A DNA stretch of 64,000 nucleotides from JBCBWG01 sp036804185 (GTDB lineage Bacteria > Pseudomonadota > Alphaproteobacteria > Rhizobiales > Hyphomicrobiaceae): positions 6,678 to 70,677 of the forward strand of contig JBHJOC010000030.1 of assembly GCA_050330095.1 (NCBI GenBank). The letters are read 5' to 3'. Positions 17,851 to 27,299 of this stretch are shown here, one piece after another. Positions within the stretch are counted from its first letter, which is position 1; each line of letters starts with the position of its first letter. The notes beneath the pieces were generated by a model. It searched no databases and was not told the origin of the DNA. It was given only the letters and a program-made list of their open reading frames with translations. A program made the position numbers and the translations under genes.

Positions 17851-19497
17851 ATGTCAGAGCCAGTCAGCAAAGAACGTCTCTACCTGTTTGATACAACCCT
17901 TCGGGACGGCGCACAGACGACGGGTGTCGACTTCACGGTTGCCGACAAACGTCGCATAGCAGCGGTGCTCGACAGCCTTGGGATTGATTACATCGAGGGT
18001 GGATATCCCGGCGCCAACCCGACCGACACCGAATTTTTTGCCAACCGCCCGGAGCTTGCGACATCCCGCTTCGTTGCCTTCGGCATGACGAAGCGATCAG
18101 GGCGCTCGGTATCGAACGATCCTGGGCTCCAGGCGTCCGTCAATGCCAACGCGGATGCGGTTTGCCTCGTCGCGAAGGCGTGGGACTACCACGTGCGCGT
18201 GGCCCTTGGGACGACGAACGAAGAGCACATCGAGGGCATCCGCGAGAGTGTCGAGGCCATCGTTGCTTCGGGGCGCGAGGCGATCATCGACTGTGAGCAC
18301 TTTTTCGACGGCTACAAGGCGGAGGCCCAGTACGCGCGTTGCGTTGTCGAGACGGCCTATCGGGCCGGTGCTCGTTGGGTTGTGCTTTGCGACACGAACG
18401 GTGGAACGCTGCCGCACGAAGTCGAGCGGATCGTAAGTGAGATCGCAGCGGTCGTGCCGGGCGATCGCCTCGGCATTCATACCCACAACGACACCGATAA
18501 CGCGGTTGCTAACACGCTGGCCGCCGTGCGCGCCGGTGTTCGCCAGATTCAAGGGACACTCAATGGTCTTGGCGAGCGTTGCGGCAACGCCAATCTGACG
18601 TCGCTCATTCCGACCCTGCTCCTGAAGTCAGAATTCGCAGACCGCTTCGACACGGCCGTCACGCCGCAGCGGCTTGTGCGTCTCACACAGGCGAGCCGCA
18701 TGCTCGACGACGTGCTCAATCGCAATCCGTTCAAGCAAGCGCCTTACGTCGGTGCGAGTGCCTTCGCGACCAAGGCAGGTATCCACGCATCGGCGATCCT
18801 GAAAGCACCGGAGACTTACGAACACGTTCCTCCAGAGCGCGTAGGCAACGTTCGCCGCGTGCTCGTGTCCGATCAGGCCGGACGCTCGAACATCCTCGCA
18901 GAGCTCGAGCGTCTTGGTATCGCCGTCGATAAGTCGGATCCGAGGGTTGCTCGACTTCTCGACGAAGTGAAAGAACGCGAAGCCCAAGGTTACGCATTCG
19001 AGGGCGCTGACGCGTCGTTTGAACTGCTTGCGCGCCGGATACTCGGGCAGGTGCCGCGCTATTTCACGGTCGAGGGTTTCCGCGTGATGGTTGAGCGCCG
19101 CCACAACGCGCTCGGCGACCTCGTCACGATCTCCGAGGCTTCCGTTCGGATATCTTTTCCAGACAGCGACGAGACAGCCTGGTCGATCGCGTCGGGCAAT
19201 GGACCAGTGAACGCTCTTGACCATGCCCTGCGCAAGGACCTTGGTCCCTATTCGCGCCATATCGCCGACATCGAGCTTGTCGACTACCGCGTCCGCATTC
19301 TGACTGGCGGGACCGAGGCCATTACCCGTGTGCTCATCGAGACGCGCGATCACTCGGACGGCAACTCTTGGTTCACGGTCGGTGTCTCGCCGAACATCGT
19401 CGATGCAAGCTTTGAGGCCCTTATCGACAGCATCAAGTTCAAGCTGTTCAAAGCTGGCGCCAAACCGAACGAGATCGTGGCGCGCGACCGCTCGTGA
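17851..19497 (+). CDS. cimA: (R)-citramalate synthase
   Basis: 548 residues from ATG 17851 with AAGG six bases upstream; the in-frame 36-residue extension is rejected. HMGL-like TIM barrel: LFDTTLRDGAQTTGVDF, the metal site HTHNDTDNAVAN, GTLNGLGERCGNANL, then a LeuA-type allosteric domain from about residue 410. It condenses pyruvate with acetyl-CoA to citramalate, giving a threonine-independent route to 2-oxobutyrate for isoleucine. The GQRDGAQTxG and GYPGANPTD signatures favour CimA over 2-isopropylmalate or homocitrate synthase. No other ile/leu genes are in the window. Confidence 0.92.
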   Translation: MSEPVSKERLYLFDTTLRDGAQTTGVDFTVADKRRIAAVLDSLGIDYIEGGYPGANPTDTEFFANRPELATSRFVAFGMTKRSGRSVSNDPGLQASVNANADAVCLVAKAWDYHVRVALGTTNEEHIEGIRESVEAIVASGREAIIDCEHFFDGYKAEAQYARCVVETAYRAGARWVVLCDTNGGTLPHEVERIVSEIAAVVPGDRLGIHTHNDTDNAVANTLAAVRAGVRQIQGTLNGLGERCGNANLTSLIPTLLLKSEFADRFDTAVTPQRLVRLTQASRMLDDVLNRNPFKQAPYVGASAFATKAGIHASAILKAPETYEHVPPERVGNVRRVLVSDQAGRSNILAELERLGIAVDKSDPRVARLLDEVKEREAQGYAFEGADASFELLARRILGQVPRYFTVEGFRVMVERRHNALGDLVTISEASVRISFPDSDETAWSIASGNGPVNALDHALRKDLGPYSRHIADIELVDYRVRILTGGTEAITRVLIETRDHSDGNSWFTVGVSPNIVDASFEALIDSIKFKLFKAGAKPNEIVARDRS

Positions 19498-19606
19498 GTT
19501 TCATAGGCGGGGCTTGCTCTGGCCATAATGGCTGAGAACAACGGGGTGCCACTTTCGCGGCGGTGGCAGGATCGTGCCGGGGTGCCGCCGGGTCAGGTGA
19601 GGCAGG

Positions 19607-22600
19607 ATGCGGGCGTCGCGCAAATCGCAAGAACGCGGGGGCGTTACGGGTTCGGCACCGTGGACGCTTCGCGTGCTTGCAGGCGCAGTTTCAACACTCG
19701 TCTTGGCAAGTTCGACCGTGAGCTTTGGCGGTTCGGGCCGACCGAGCGACGATGTGCGTCCAGCAACCTCCTATCGCGTCGCAGAGACGCTGGAGGTTCC
19801 CCGACCGGCGCAGGACCCGTCCGGGGCCCGAACACCACGTCAGCCTGACGCCGCGACAACGCCACCAGCGCAGCGCCGGGTCGAGGCTGGCTGGAGCGGC
19901 GTTCAGCGGCACGCAGACGCCGAGCGCTGGGACGACGCGCTCGAGACCGCGCTGGAGACGCTCGCCCTGTCGCAATCCGCGCTTGGGGACGACATGCCGC
20001 ATACGATCGTCAGCCATCGCATCGTTGGTGATCTGCTGATGCGCGCAAGTCGTCCCGCAGAAGCGATTGCGCACTACTTCGACGCGTTTCAAGCCTCCAC
20101 ACGACGCTACGCCGCAGACACCCCGAACTTCACCGAGGCCGTGCTGCGCCTGCGCGATGCATACCTCGCAGCAGGGCAGGTCGGGAATGTCGATGCGCTT
20201 CTGCGCCACGTGATCTCGGTTGGCGACGCAAACATCGCGAACGAAAGCTCAGAGCTGCTCAGGGTGCGGCGGGCCTATGGACAGTTCCTGCGCCAGCAAG
20301 GACGGCTGCAGGAGGCCGAGACGCAGTTCCTGAGGATCGTCAGGGTCCGTGAGCGTCTCGGAAACGGTGACGATGATCTGGCGCTGGTCGTCGCCTTGAC
20401 GGACCTCGGGGGGGCGTTGCGCGTGCAGGGCCGCTACTCGGAGGCGGAAGCGAGCTACACGCGCGCGTTGGCGCTTGCGCGCGCTGCCCGCGGCGACAGT
20501 GACACGACTGTTGGGATCCTGCTCGACAATCTCGGCGGTGTGTTTCAGGAGCGCGGCCAATTCTCCGCTGCTGAAAAGGTTCGCCGCGAAGCGCTGGCGA
20601 TCTTTGAGGAGGTCCTCGACGATGACCATCTGACGACGGCGCTCGGTCGCGCGAACTTGGCCGCTCTGTACATGGAGCAGGGGCGCCTTCGGGAGGCGCG
20701 TCCGCTCTATGAGCGGGCACTCGCGACGTATCAGGCCAGGCTCCCTGAAAGCGATGCGCGTCTCGGCGTATTGTTGGACAACTTCGGCGGCCTTGCACGG
20801 ATGGAAGGCAAGCGCGATGAGGCGCTCGCGCTTTATGAGGCGGCGTTACGCAGCCTGTCGGCAGCCTATCCCGAAACCCATCCTGCGATCGCAACGTCGC
20901 TCAACAATATCGCACTCGAAGAACAGGTCCGCGACAATCATCCCCGCGCCGAGGCATTGTTCCGTAGGGCGTTAGCAATCAATGACGCCAGCATGGGACC
21001 CAACTACCACGCCAACGGGATCGTCTGGGGAAACCTTGCCGACACCCTCATCGCGCAGAAGAAGGTCGATGCGGCGCGCGCTGCCCTCGAGCGTTCAGTC
21101 TCGATCCTCGAAAGCGCTCTGGACGCCAACAGCCCGCAACTGATCCGCCCCTTGAGGGTTTTGGCCGGCCTGCTGTTCGGTCAGGGTGATATCGATGCAG
21201 CACTCGAGGTTGCGCGCCGGTCGGTGCGGCTCGAATCCTTGAAGCGCGAGCGGCTGCGTCTCGACCCCGAGGGCATGATCGAGACGGAGGGCACGGATAA
21301 CGCGTTCCTCGGTGCTCTTTATCTCTTTGAACGGATCGTCGCTGAGCGTCCCGAACTGAGAGATGGCCTCGCGGCTGAGGCGTTCGACCTCGCCCAGCGC
21401 GCGGCCTCGACGGCGGCTGCGCGCTCGATCGGACAGATCAGCGTGCGTCTCGCAGCGAGTGGCCGTGGTGCTGGCGTGCTCGTGCGCGAGCGTCAGGACC
21501 TCGCAAAGGCCTGGAAGGCGGCAGATGCGCGATTGGCTTCGGCAGCAGGTGGCGTGCGAGCGAGCGATACGGCGTCGGGCATTCGTCGTGAGCTTCGCGA
21601 CATCGAAGCGCGGCTCGAAGCGCTGGACCGGCGGCTTGTTTCAGAGTTTCCCGACTTCGAGCGCCTCGACACGTATGGGCCGAAAACAGTCTCAGACGTT
21701 CGCGGCGTGCTGGCACCGGATGAGGCGCTCGTGTTCGTCGTCTCCCGCGGCGAAGCTCTGCATGTGTTTGTCGTCACGGCGGTGTCGATGGCTTGGCGGA
21801 CTCTGGAGATGACGGCGTCGCAGGCGGCAGGGCACGTTCAGGCGCTGCGCTGCGGGCTCGACAGCGCTGAATGGACCGGCGAGACCCGGCCGCTTGCGTG
21901 TCTCGATTTGCTGGGCCGGACGCCCGATGGATCAGGTGTGTTGCCGTTCGACCTTGCCCGTGCGCATGCACTCTACCGTGGCCTTTTCGACCCGGTCGGC
22001 GATCTGATCTCCAATCGCCGGCTCCTCCTCGTGCCCAACGACGTCCTCGGCCGCGTGCCAGCACATGTGCTCCTGAACGCACCTCCGGTCGATGGTGCGC
22101 CATGGTCGAAGCAGCCTTGGCTCGCGCTGAAGGCTGCGGTCACCGTCGTCCCATCGGTGTCCGGCATCGTCACGTTGCGGGCGGTCGAGCGGATTTCAAC
22201 CGACGCACGCCGACCGTTTCTTGGCGTGGCCAATCCGCTGTTGATTGGGGTGGATGGTGTCGATCGGTCGGCGTTCACGGTGCGATCGTGTTCCACTGCA
22301 ACCCGAGCCCACCGCGCTGCCGGCCAATTCGCGCTTCGCAATTCTGGTGTCGAGAGCGTCAGACCAGCCATGCGGGGCGGCGTCGCCGAAGTCGAGAGTG
22401 TCCGGCGATTGACACCGCTGCCCGAGACCGCGCTCGAAGTCTGCGAAGTGGCGCGTACGGTCGGCGCGGATCGTGATGCCGTCATTCTCTCCGGTCGTGC
22501 GACGGAAAGGGAACTGCGCCGGCGCAACGCGGCGGGTGATCTCTCACGATATAGGGTGCTGCACTTCGCAACGCATGGGCTCGTCGCGGGCGAGGTCGAT

Positions 22601-23374
22601 GGTCTGCCGGAGCCGGCTCTGGTCTTGACACCTCCCGAAATCGCAACGCCAGAAGACGATGGGTTGCTGACCGCATCGGAGGTTGCCGAATTCAAGCTCG
22701 ATGCGGATTGGGTCGTTCTTTCGGCTTGTAACACGGCCGCTGGTGCAGCGCCTGGCGCTGAAGCGCTGTCTGGGCTTGCGCGCGCGTTCATCTATGCTGG
22801 CGCACGGGCGTTGCTCGTCTCACACTGGCCGGTCGATTCCGACGCTGCAGTGCGCCTCACGACGGCGACAACGGTTGCCCTCGCCGAAGATCCGACGCGC
22901 TCGCGAGCCGAAGCGCTCAGGCTTGCGATGGCCGGTCTGATCGATGGAGGTGCAGGGGAGGCCTACGCGCACCCTGCGATCTGGGCACCGTTTTCCGTCG
23001 TCGGGACGGACTGGAGCGATCTCGGCCAAGGGCGGCGTGCACCTCTGGCCGATGGAAGGGTCGATGCCGGCCCATCAGGGACACAAAGGGCGACGGGCGA
23101 GGGACTTGGCCCAGAGCGCCTGCCCGCGACAGCCGATCCACAACGGCCCCTTGGCACCACGCGGTCCGGCACTGGCGCACCGGCGACCGGCGAACCGCCG
23201 TTGTCGCAATCTTCGGCGGCGCAACCTTCAGCAACACGCCCGGCGCAGCGATCGCGGCAAGCCCGGACAACGCCTGCGCCCAGGCCTCAGCCAGTGCCAG
23301 TTGCCCCCGCTGCGCCCGCCGTGCAAGGCCCCGTTGCCGAGGATTGGCGAGACGATGTGTTCGCGCGCGATTGA
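19607..23374 (+). CDS. Exported TPR-CHAT domain protein (caspase-like protease)
   Basis: 1255 residues. N-terminal signal or anchor (APWTLRVLAGAVSTLVLASSTVSFG), residues about 90-560 an array of TPR/Kinesin-light-chain-like repeats (SLNNIALEEQ, DNLGGVFQERGQF), a helical linker, then a CHAT domain from about 740 to 1125. The clan CD His-Cys dyad is intact: His990 in HFATHGL and Cys1041 in LSACNTAAG. The last 120 residues are Pro/Ala/Arg-rich. The family comprises peptidases activated through repeat domains, some in defence or cell-death systems; the signal peptide here argues for an envelope role. ATG start with GTGAGG upstream. Confidence 0.85.
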   Translation: MRASRKSQERGGVTGSAPWTLRVLAGAVSTLVLASSTVSFGGSGRPSDDVRPATSYRVAETLEVPRPAQDPSGARTPRQPDAATTPPAQRRVEAGWSGVQRHADAERWDDALETALETLALSQSALGDDMPHTIVSHRIVGDLLMRASRPAEAIAHYFDAFQASTRRYAADTPNFTEAVLRLRDAYLAAGQVGNVDALLRHVISVGDANIANESSELLRVRRAYGQFLRQQGRLQEAETQFLRIVRVRERLGNGDDDLALVVALTDLGGALRVQGRYSEAEASYTRALALARAARGDSDTTVGILLDNLGGVFQERGQFSAAEKVRREALAIFEEVLDDDHLTTALGRANLAALYMEQGRLREARPLYERALATYQARLPESDARLGVLLDNFGGLARMEGKRDEALALYEAALRSLSAAYPETHPAIATSLNNIALEEQVRDNHPRAEALFRRALAINDASMGPNYHANGIVWGNLADTLIAQKKVDAARAALERSVSILESALDANSPQLIRPLRVLAGLLFGQGDIDAALEVARRSVRLESLKRERLRLDPEGMIETEGTDNAFLGALYLFERIVAERPELRDGLAAEAFDLAQRAASTAAARSIGQISVRLAASGRGAGVLVRERQDLAKAWKAADARLASAAGGVRASDTASGIRRELRDIEARLEALDRRLVSEFPDFERLDTYGPKTVSDVRGVLAPDEALVFVVSRGEALHVFVVTAVSMAWRTLEMTASQAAGHVQALRCGLDSAEWTGETRPLACLDLLGRTPDGSGVLPFDLARAHALYRGLFDPVGDLISNRRLLLVPNDVLGRVPAHVLLNAPPVDGAPWSKQPWLALKAAVTVVPSVSGIVTLRAVERISTDARRPFLGVANPLLIGVDGVDRSAFTVRSCSTATRAHRAAGQFALRNSGVESVRPAMRGGVAEVESVRRLTPLPETALEVCEVARTVGADRDAVILSGRATERELRRRNAAGDLSRYRVLHFATHGLVAGEVDGLPEPALVLTPPEIATPEDDGLLTASEVAEFKLDADWVVLSACNTAAGAAPGAEALSGLARAFIYAGARALLVSHWPVDSDAAVRLTTATTVALAEDPTRSRAEALRLAMAGLIDGGAGEAYAHPAIWAPFSVVGTDWSDLGQGRRAPLADGRVDAGPSGTQRATGEGLGPERLPATADPQRPLGTTRSGTGAPATGEPPLSQSSAAQPSATRPAQRSRQARTTPAPRPQPVPVAPAAPAVQGPVAEDWRDDVFARD

Positions 23375-23401
23375 GGTGATGGACCCGGCGGCGTGAGTAC
23401 C

Positions 23402-23560
23402 GCTGATCAGAAGTTCCTGATCCATCCGCAACATCCGGCTTCCATGGACGCCTGATCGAAGAGCGGTCCGAGAGGCATTATGTAGCTCGTACCCTTAACT
23501 TTCCGTAGTTGGTTTCGGCGTCTGACCAGGGTGACAGACGAACGACCGAAAGTGGGTCCG
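23402..23560 (+). repeat. Dispersed triple-hairpin repeat, copy 5
   Basis: Left arm GATCAGAAGTTCCTG, spacer CATCCGCAACATCCGGCTTCC, right arm ATGGACGCCTGATC; hairpin 2 CGAGAGGCATTATGTAGCTCG; hairpin 3 CTTTCCGTAGTTGGT ... ACGAACGACCGAAAG. More diverged stems than copies 2, 3 and 7. Between the convergent CHAT and MeaB genes. Confidence 0.85.
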
Positions 23561-23617
23561 ATTGGCCCGTCGCGCCTTACTTGACCGATGCGTGCGGCAG
23601 GCCACTCGTCAATGACC

Positions 23618-24592
23618 TCACGCGATCTCGGCAATGGCAGCGAGCGCGTTGCGCACACTCAGTTCACCCGTCGAGACCTTGTCTGCGATCGCAGTCACTT
23701 GGGCACGCATAGCGGGCTCGTTCAGAATTTGGTCGAGGCGGCGGACGATCACTTGGCGCAGAATATAGCGCGAACGCTTTGCCCGCCGTGCCGTCGGCGG
23801 TTCGGTTTCGATCGCGCGGATCCGATCGCTCACCGTGTCGGCAAGTTGGTCGATCCCGAGGCCCGTCGCGCTGGAAACCGTCAGCACCTCGATGGGTGCG
23901 CCGCGGCTTGGAGCGCGCAGCGACAAGGCGCCGACAAGCTGTTGGCGGGTCTCGGCGGCGCCAGGCCGATCGGCCTTGTTGACGACCATCACGTCGGCGA
24001 TTTCAAGGAGGCCCGACTTCATGGCTTGGACGTCGTCCCCAAGGCCCGGGGCGGCAACGACGATCCGGAGGTCCGCAACCGAGGCAACGTCGATCTCGTT
24101 CTGTCCGGTCCCGACTGTCTCCAGTATGACGAGGTGGTAACCGGCTGCATCAAACCCATCGATCATCCGCACCGCGGCGGGGCTCAATCCTCCGACATGG
24201 CCAGACGCCGACAGAGACCGCACGAAAACGGCATCGTCCATGGCGGCCGCCGTCATGCGCAGCCGATCGCCGAGAATCGCGCCGCCCGACGTCGGGCTCG
24301 ACGGATCGACGGCGATGACCGCGATGGGGTCGAGCCGGCGTCTGAGCGAGAGGATCAGAGCGTTGACGAGCGTTGATTTTCCGGCGCCCGGCGGCCCCGT
24401 GATGCCGAGGACTGGGACCCCGCGAAGCAGAGGTGTCAGCGCAGTCTGGAGCCCGCCAGCATCCTGCGTCGTCCGCTCAAGGGCAGTGAGCACTTGAGCG
24501 AGGGCACGCCGGTCGCCGCGTCCAGCGCGCTCGACGAGACCTGCGCCGGCGGTTGCTTCCGGGTCGCCCTGAAGCCGCGTCGTGTCGTGCAT
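23618..24592 (-). CDS. meaB: MeaB/ArgK-type G3E GTPase, methylmalonyl-CoA mutase chaperone
   Basis: 324 residues from ATG 24592 with a GGAGGT ribosome site; the longer open frame is rejected. P-loop GPPGAGKST, AVDPSSPTSGGAILGDRLRM, switch ETVGTGQNEIDVA and G4 NKAD. MeaB proteins guard and reload adenosylcobalamin-dependent methylmalonyl-CoA mutase (or ethylmalonyl-/hydroxyisobutyryl-CoA mutases). No mutase gene is in the window. Next gene, same strand, is the HtpX-like protease 95 bases upstream of its start. Confidence 0.92.
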   Translation of the reverse strand: MHDTTRLQGDPEATAGAGLVERAGRGDRRALAQVLTALERTTQDAGGLQTALTPLLRGVPVLGITGPPGAGKSTLVNALILSLRRRLDPIAVIAVDPSSPTSGGAILGDRLRMTAAAMDDAVFVRSLSASGHVGGLSPAAVRMIDGFDAAGYHLVILETVGTGQNEIDVASVADLRIVVAAPGLGDDVQAMKSGLLEIADVMVVNKADRPGAAETRQQLVGALSLRAPSRGAPIEVLTVSSATGLGIDQLADTVSDRIRAIETEPPTARRAKRSRYILRQVIVRRLDQILNEPAMRAQVTAIADKVSTGELSVRNALAAIAEIA

Positions 24593-24686
24593 CGAGCACC
24601 TCCGAGACCGATGTGAGTCAAACTTGACGGCCCCCAGGTTGCTGCCGTCGAACACGCGCAGCAGGCTTTGAGGTCGGTCGGACCCG

Positions 24687-25658
24687 TCAAAAGAAAGCGC
24701 CCGGAAAATGATAGCGCGGCCGACCCGGTGCGGCGAAGACCCGCGTGAGGAGAGCTGAAGGCGGCAAGACGTCCGGTCGCTCGAGCTCTCGCCCGGCCAG
24801 CATCGACAAGCGCGCGATCCGGTCCTCGGTCTTTGGGTGCGTTCGAAGCAACGAGGGTTGTGGCACGCGGCGGCCCGGCATGGGAAAGGCGAGGTCTTCC
24901 CAGAAATGTCCAGCAATCCGCTCGATCTTCAGGAGCGCGCTTGCGAGCCCCTCGGGATCGCCGGTGAGGAGGGCCGCTTCGAGATCAGCGTCATATTCGC
25001 GCGCGCGCGACAGCGCGAGCTGCAGCAGGCTCGAAAGCGTAGGCATGATGTACAAGATGCCAATCGCGAGCCATGGCACGGGCGCCTCATTGGCCCCAAG
25101 CACCATTGTTATGACGTTGGCGAGGCCGAACGAGACGCCGATGAAGCTCAGCGTCGCCGTCAGCCTGCTCAAGACATCGGCAAGTCCCATCACCCAAAGA
25201 TCGTTGTTGCGGATGTGGCTGACCTCGTGGGCGAGGACGGCTGCGACCTCGCGCGGGGTCAACCGGTCGAGCATCGCGGACGTGATCGCGATCGCCGGTG
25301 CCTGTCTCGTGCCCGTCGCAAAGGCATTGATCGTACCGCTCGGGATCACGAAGACGCGCGGCATTGACGGCAGTTCCGCGCGTCGCGCGAGGTTTTCCGT
25401 CAGAACGATGAGGCCGGAGCGGCCGCCCGGCTCGACCTCGCGGGCCTTGAAGAATTTCATGATCATGTCGGTCGGCACACGCGGCGCAAAGGCCGCGAGC
25501 ACCAGCATGGTCGTTCCGACGATAAAGAGGCCGCTCCAGCCGCTGATCATCACAGCCGGGATCGCAGTCAGTAAAGCCAGTCCCCCGAGCAGGATGACGG
25601 AGTGAAACCAGTTTCTAAGCTTGTGTGCACGCCGCGCGTGCTCGTCGAGACCAGCCAT
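24687..25658 (-). CDS. htpX: M48 family metalloprotease, HtpX-like
   Basis: 323 residues. Two N-terminal membrane segments (about 18-58) and two more around 155-215, with zinc motif HEVSH (His144, Glu145, His148) and downstream SRAREYDAD that supplies the third ligand. HtpX degrades misfolded or damaged inner-membrane proteins, with the active site facing the cytoplasm. Zinc-site order and membrane layout fit the family. Same strand as meaB; whether they share a transcript is not clear. Confidence 0.9.
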   Translation of the reverse strand: MAGLDEHARRAHKLRNWFHSVILLGGLALLTAIPAVMISGWSGLFIVGTTMLVLAAFAPRVPTDMIMKFFKAREVEPGGRSGLIVLTENLARRAELPSMPRVFVIPSGTINAFATGTRQAPAIAITSAMLDRLTPREVAAVLAHEVSHIRNNDLWVMGLADVLSRLTATLSFIGVSFGLANVITMVLGANEAPVPWLAIGILYIMPTLSSLLQLALSRAREYDADLEAALLTGDPEGLASALLKIERIAGHFWEDLAFPMPGRRVPQPSLLRTHPKTEDRIARLSMLAGRELERPDVLPPSALLTRVFAAPGRPRYHFPGAFF

Positions 25659-25876
25659 GACTGAGTTCCGCCGTTACAGTGCCGAAGCGCCAGACAGGAT
25701 TTTCTGCGCCGCCGCCGTTGAGCGCCGCTGACACCTCGATGGTTCAAGCTAGCACTTTTGCGGGCCGTTGGATGCACCATCCGCCGCGTGGTTCGCGTGT
25801 CTCGCGTGTCTCTCCCGTGATCGCCGGCACGGTTCAAATCCGCGCGTGGACCGCACCCGCCCCGCCATAGCGCCGC

Positions 25877-26518
25877 TCAGAACTTTTCGGAGATTTCTGT
25901 GTATTCGTCTTCTGCGCGCGCTGCGTCCGCGATGCCCCACTTCTGCTCGACCGTCGCGACCACGTCCTCGGCCCGATCGACGGTCGTCAGAGAGATTTCG
26001 AGGCCTGGCCTTATGAACAATTCGTCGCGCATGTGCGAAATGAGTTTCAGGTAGGGCTCCCAGAAGCTCGCGACGTTGCAGACGACGATCGGTTTGCGGT
26101 GGCGCCCGAGCTGTGCCCAGGTCTGCTGTTCGACCAGTTCTTCGAGTGTGCCCATCCCGCCCGGCAACGCGACGAATGCATCAGAGCGCTCGAACATCAG
26201 CATCTTTCGACGATGCATATCATCGACAACGATCAACTCGTCGACGTCGCGCAGCATTTTTTCCTTTTCCGACAGGAACGTCGGAATGATGCCGGTCACA
26301 TAGCCGCCGGCACCGAGCGCTGCTTTCGCAGTTTCGCCCATCAGCCCGAGGCTGCCACCGCCGTAGACGAGTCCAATCCCGGCTTTCGCGATCGAGCGGC
26401 CGAGCGATCGAGCGGCCTTGACGTACACGGGTGAACGACCGGGCCCGGAACCGCAATAAACGCAGATGCTGCGCTCGGGTCTTGTCTTCTGGTGCATCGT
26501 GCTGCGGCTTCGGGACAT
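25877..26518 (-). CDS. LOG-family phosphoribohydrolase (TIGR00730 type)
   Basis: 213 residues. Rossmann-type LOG fold with the diagnostic HRRKMLMFERSDAFVALPGGMGTLEE (Arg104, Lys105, catalytic Glu126 region). The family hydrolyses nucleoside 5'-monophosphates, including cytokinin riboside monophosphates; many bacterial members were misnamed lysine decarboxylases. It lies alone. A second ATG at residue 8 is possible; sequence before CVYCGSGPG is not conserved. Confidence 0.9.
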   Translation of the reverse strand: MSRSRSTMHQKTRPERSICVYCGSGPGRSPVYVKAARSLGRSIAKAGIGLVYGGGSLGLMGETAKAALGAGGYVTGIIPTFLSEKEKMLRDVDELIVVDDMHRRKMLMFERSDAFVALPGGMGTLEELVEQQTWAQLGRHRKPIVVCNVASFWEPYLKLISHMRDELFIRPGLEISLTTVDRAEDVVATVEQKWGIADAARAEDEYTEISEKF

Positions 26519-27299
26519 CTGAACTCCTTAAGCGTGTCTCGGGCGTGCTGGCCCTTCGGCGCGATTAACGCCACACTAAGCTCATGATTTCTCGCAGGTC
26601 GCGGGCCTTGCTGGACGAGTGTGCCGGGACATGTGCGACGTCTGCTGAACGGAACGGCTGTAGCGACGGTCCGCGCAAGGCATGGCTAGACCGACATCGA
26701 CGCGCGGCCGCAGGCCGAACTCGGAATGCATCGGCAGCGGCTTCTGGCGTGCCCAACGCGCAGGTCTTTCCCATCGCATGCCAAGCCACCCTCGAGATCA
26801 TGTCCATGCGGCGAAGACTGAGTTTCGGCGCAACTTGGAAACCATCTGTCGTCGGCGGGATGCGCCACGTAATATAATGAAAGTCTCGTGTCGCGCTTAA
26901 CCATAACGATAAAGCAGATCTCGCCTGTTGCAGCGATACGCCGCCGTTGTGTCGACACGGTTGCAGCGGCGCGTTACTCGAGTGAAGCACCGAGCAACAG
27001 ATTTGGGGCGCGCGGGAGGCGTGCGCAAGCTTCGGTCTCGGGGCCCACATCTGCTGTAAGGGGCTCTGTGGTCAAGACCGCGTGTCGGACCGGTCAGGGC
27101 CGCTGGCAACTGTTTGGGAGTTCCGCCGTGTTTGCAGCTGACGTTCTGTCTTGAGAGAAGGCGCACGTTGGCAACAAAAGTCAGATGCTCAAGGAAGCCC
27201 GTGTCAGGCCTGATGCGGATCGACGTGAGTGTGGGTCCGCGGTCGCATGAAAGTGCGGCAGGCAAGGTCGGTTCGGAACATGCGGATAACTGAGAAGGC
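26519..27299. other. Long intergenic region, no gene identified
   Basis: 781 bases upstream of the LysM gene. All open frames here are short and look like shadows. A TATAAT at 26873-26878 has no matching -35. I found no tRNA, SRP RNA or tmRNA features. A small RNA or a long leader for the LysM gene cannot be excluded. Confidence 0.4.

Noticed and set aside
25820..25870. tRNA T-arm-like sequence (GCACGGTTCAAATCCGCGC)
   Set aside because: The stem has a mismatch and there is no matching acceptor, D or anticodon arm upstream.
26873..26878. TATAAT hexamer in the 781-base gap
   Set aside because: No -35 at a workable distance and no transcript candidate downstream; chance is likely.
6548..26920. 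Short shared string CGATAAAGCAGA near 6554 and 26908
   Set aside because: About 12-15 bases only, with no similarity in the flanks.
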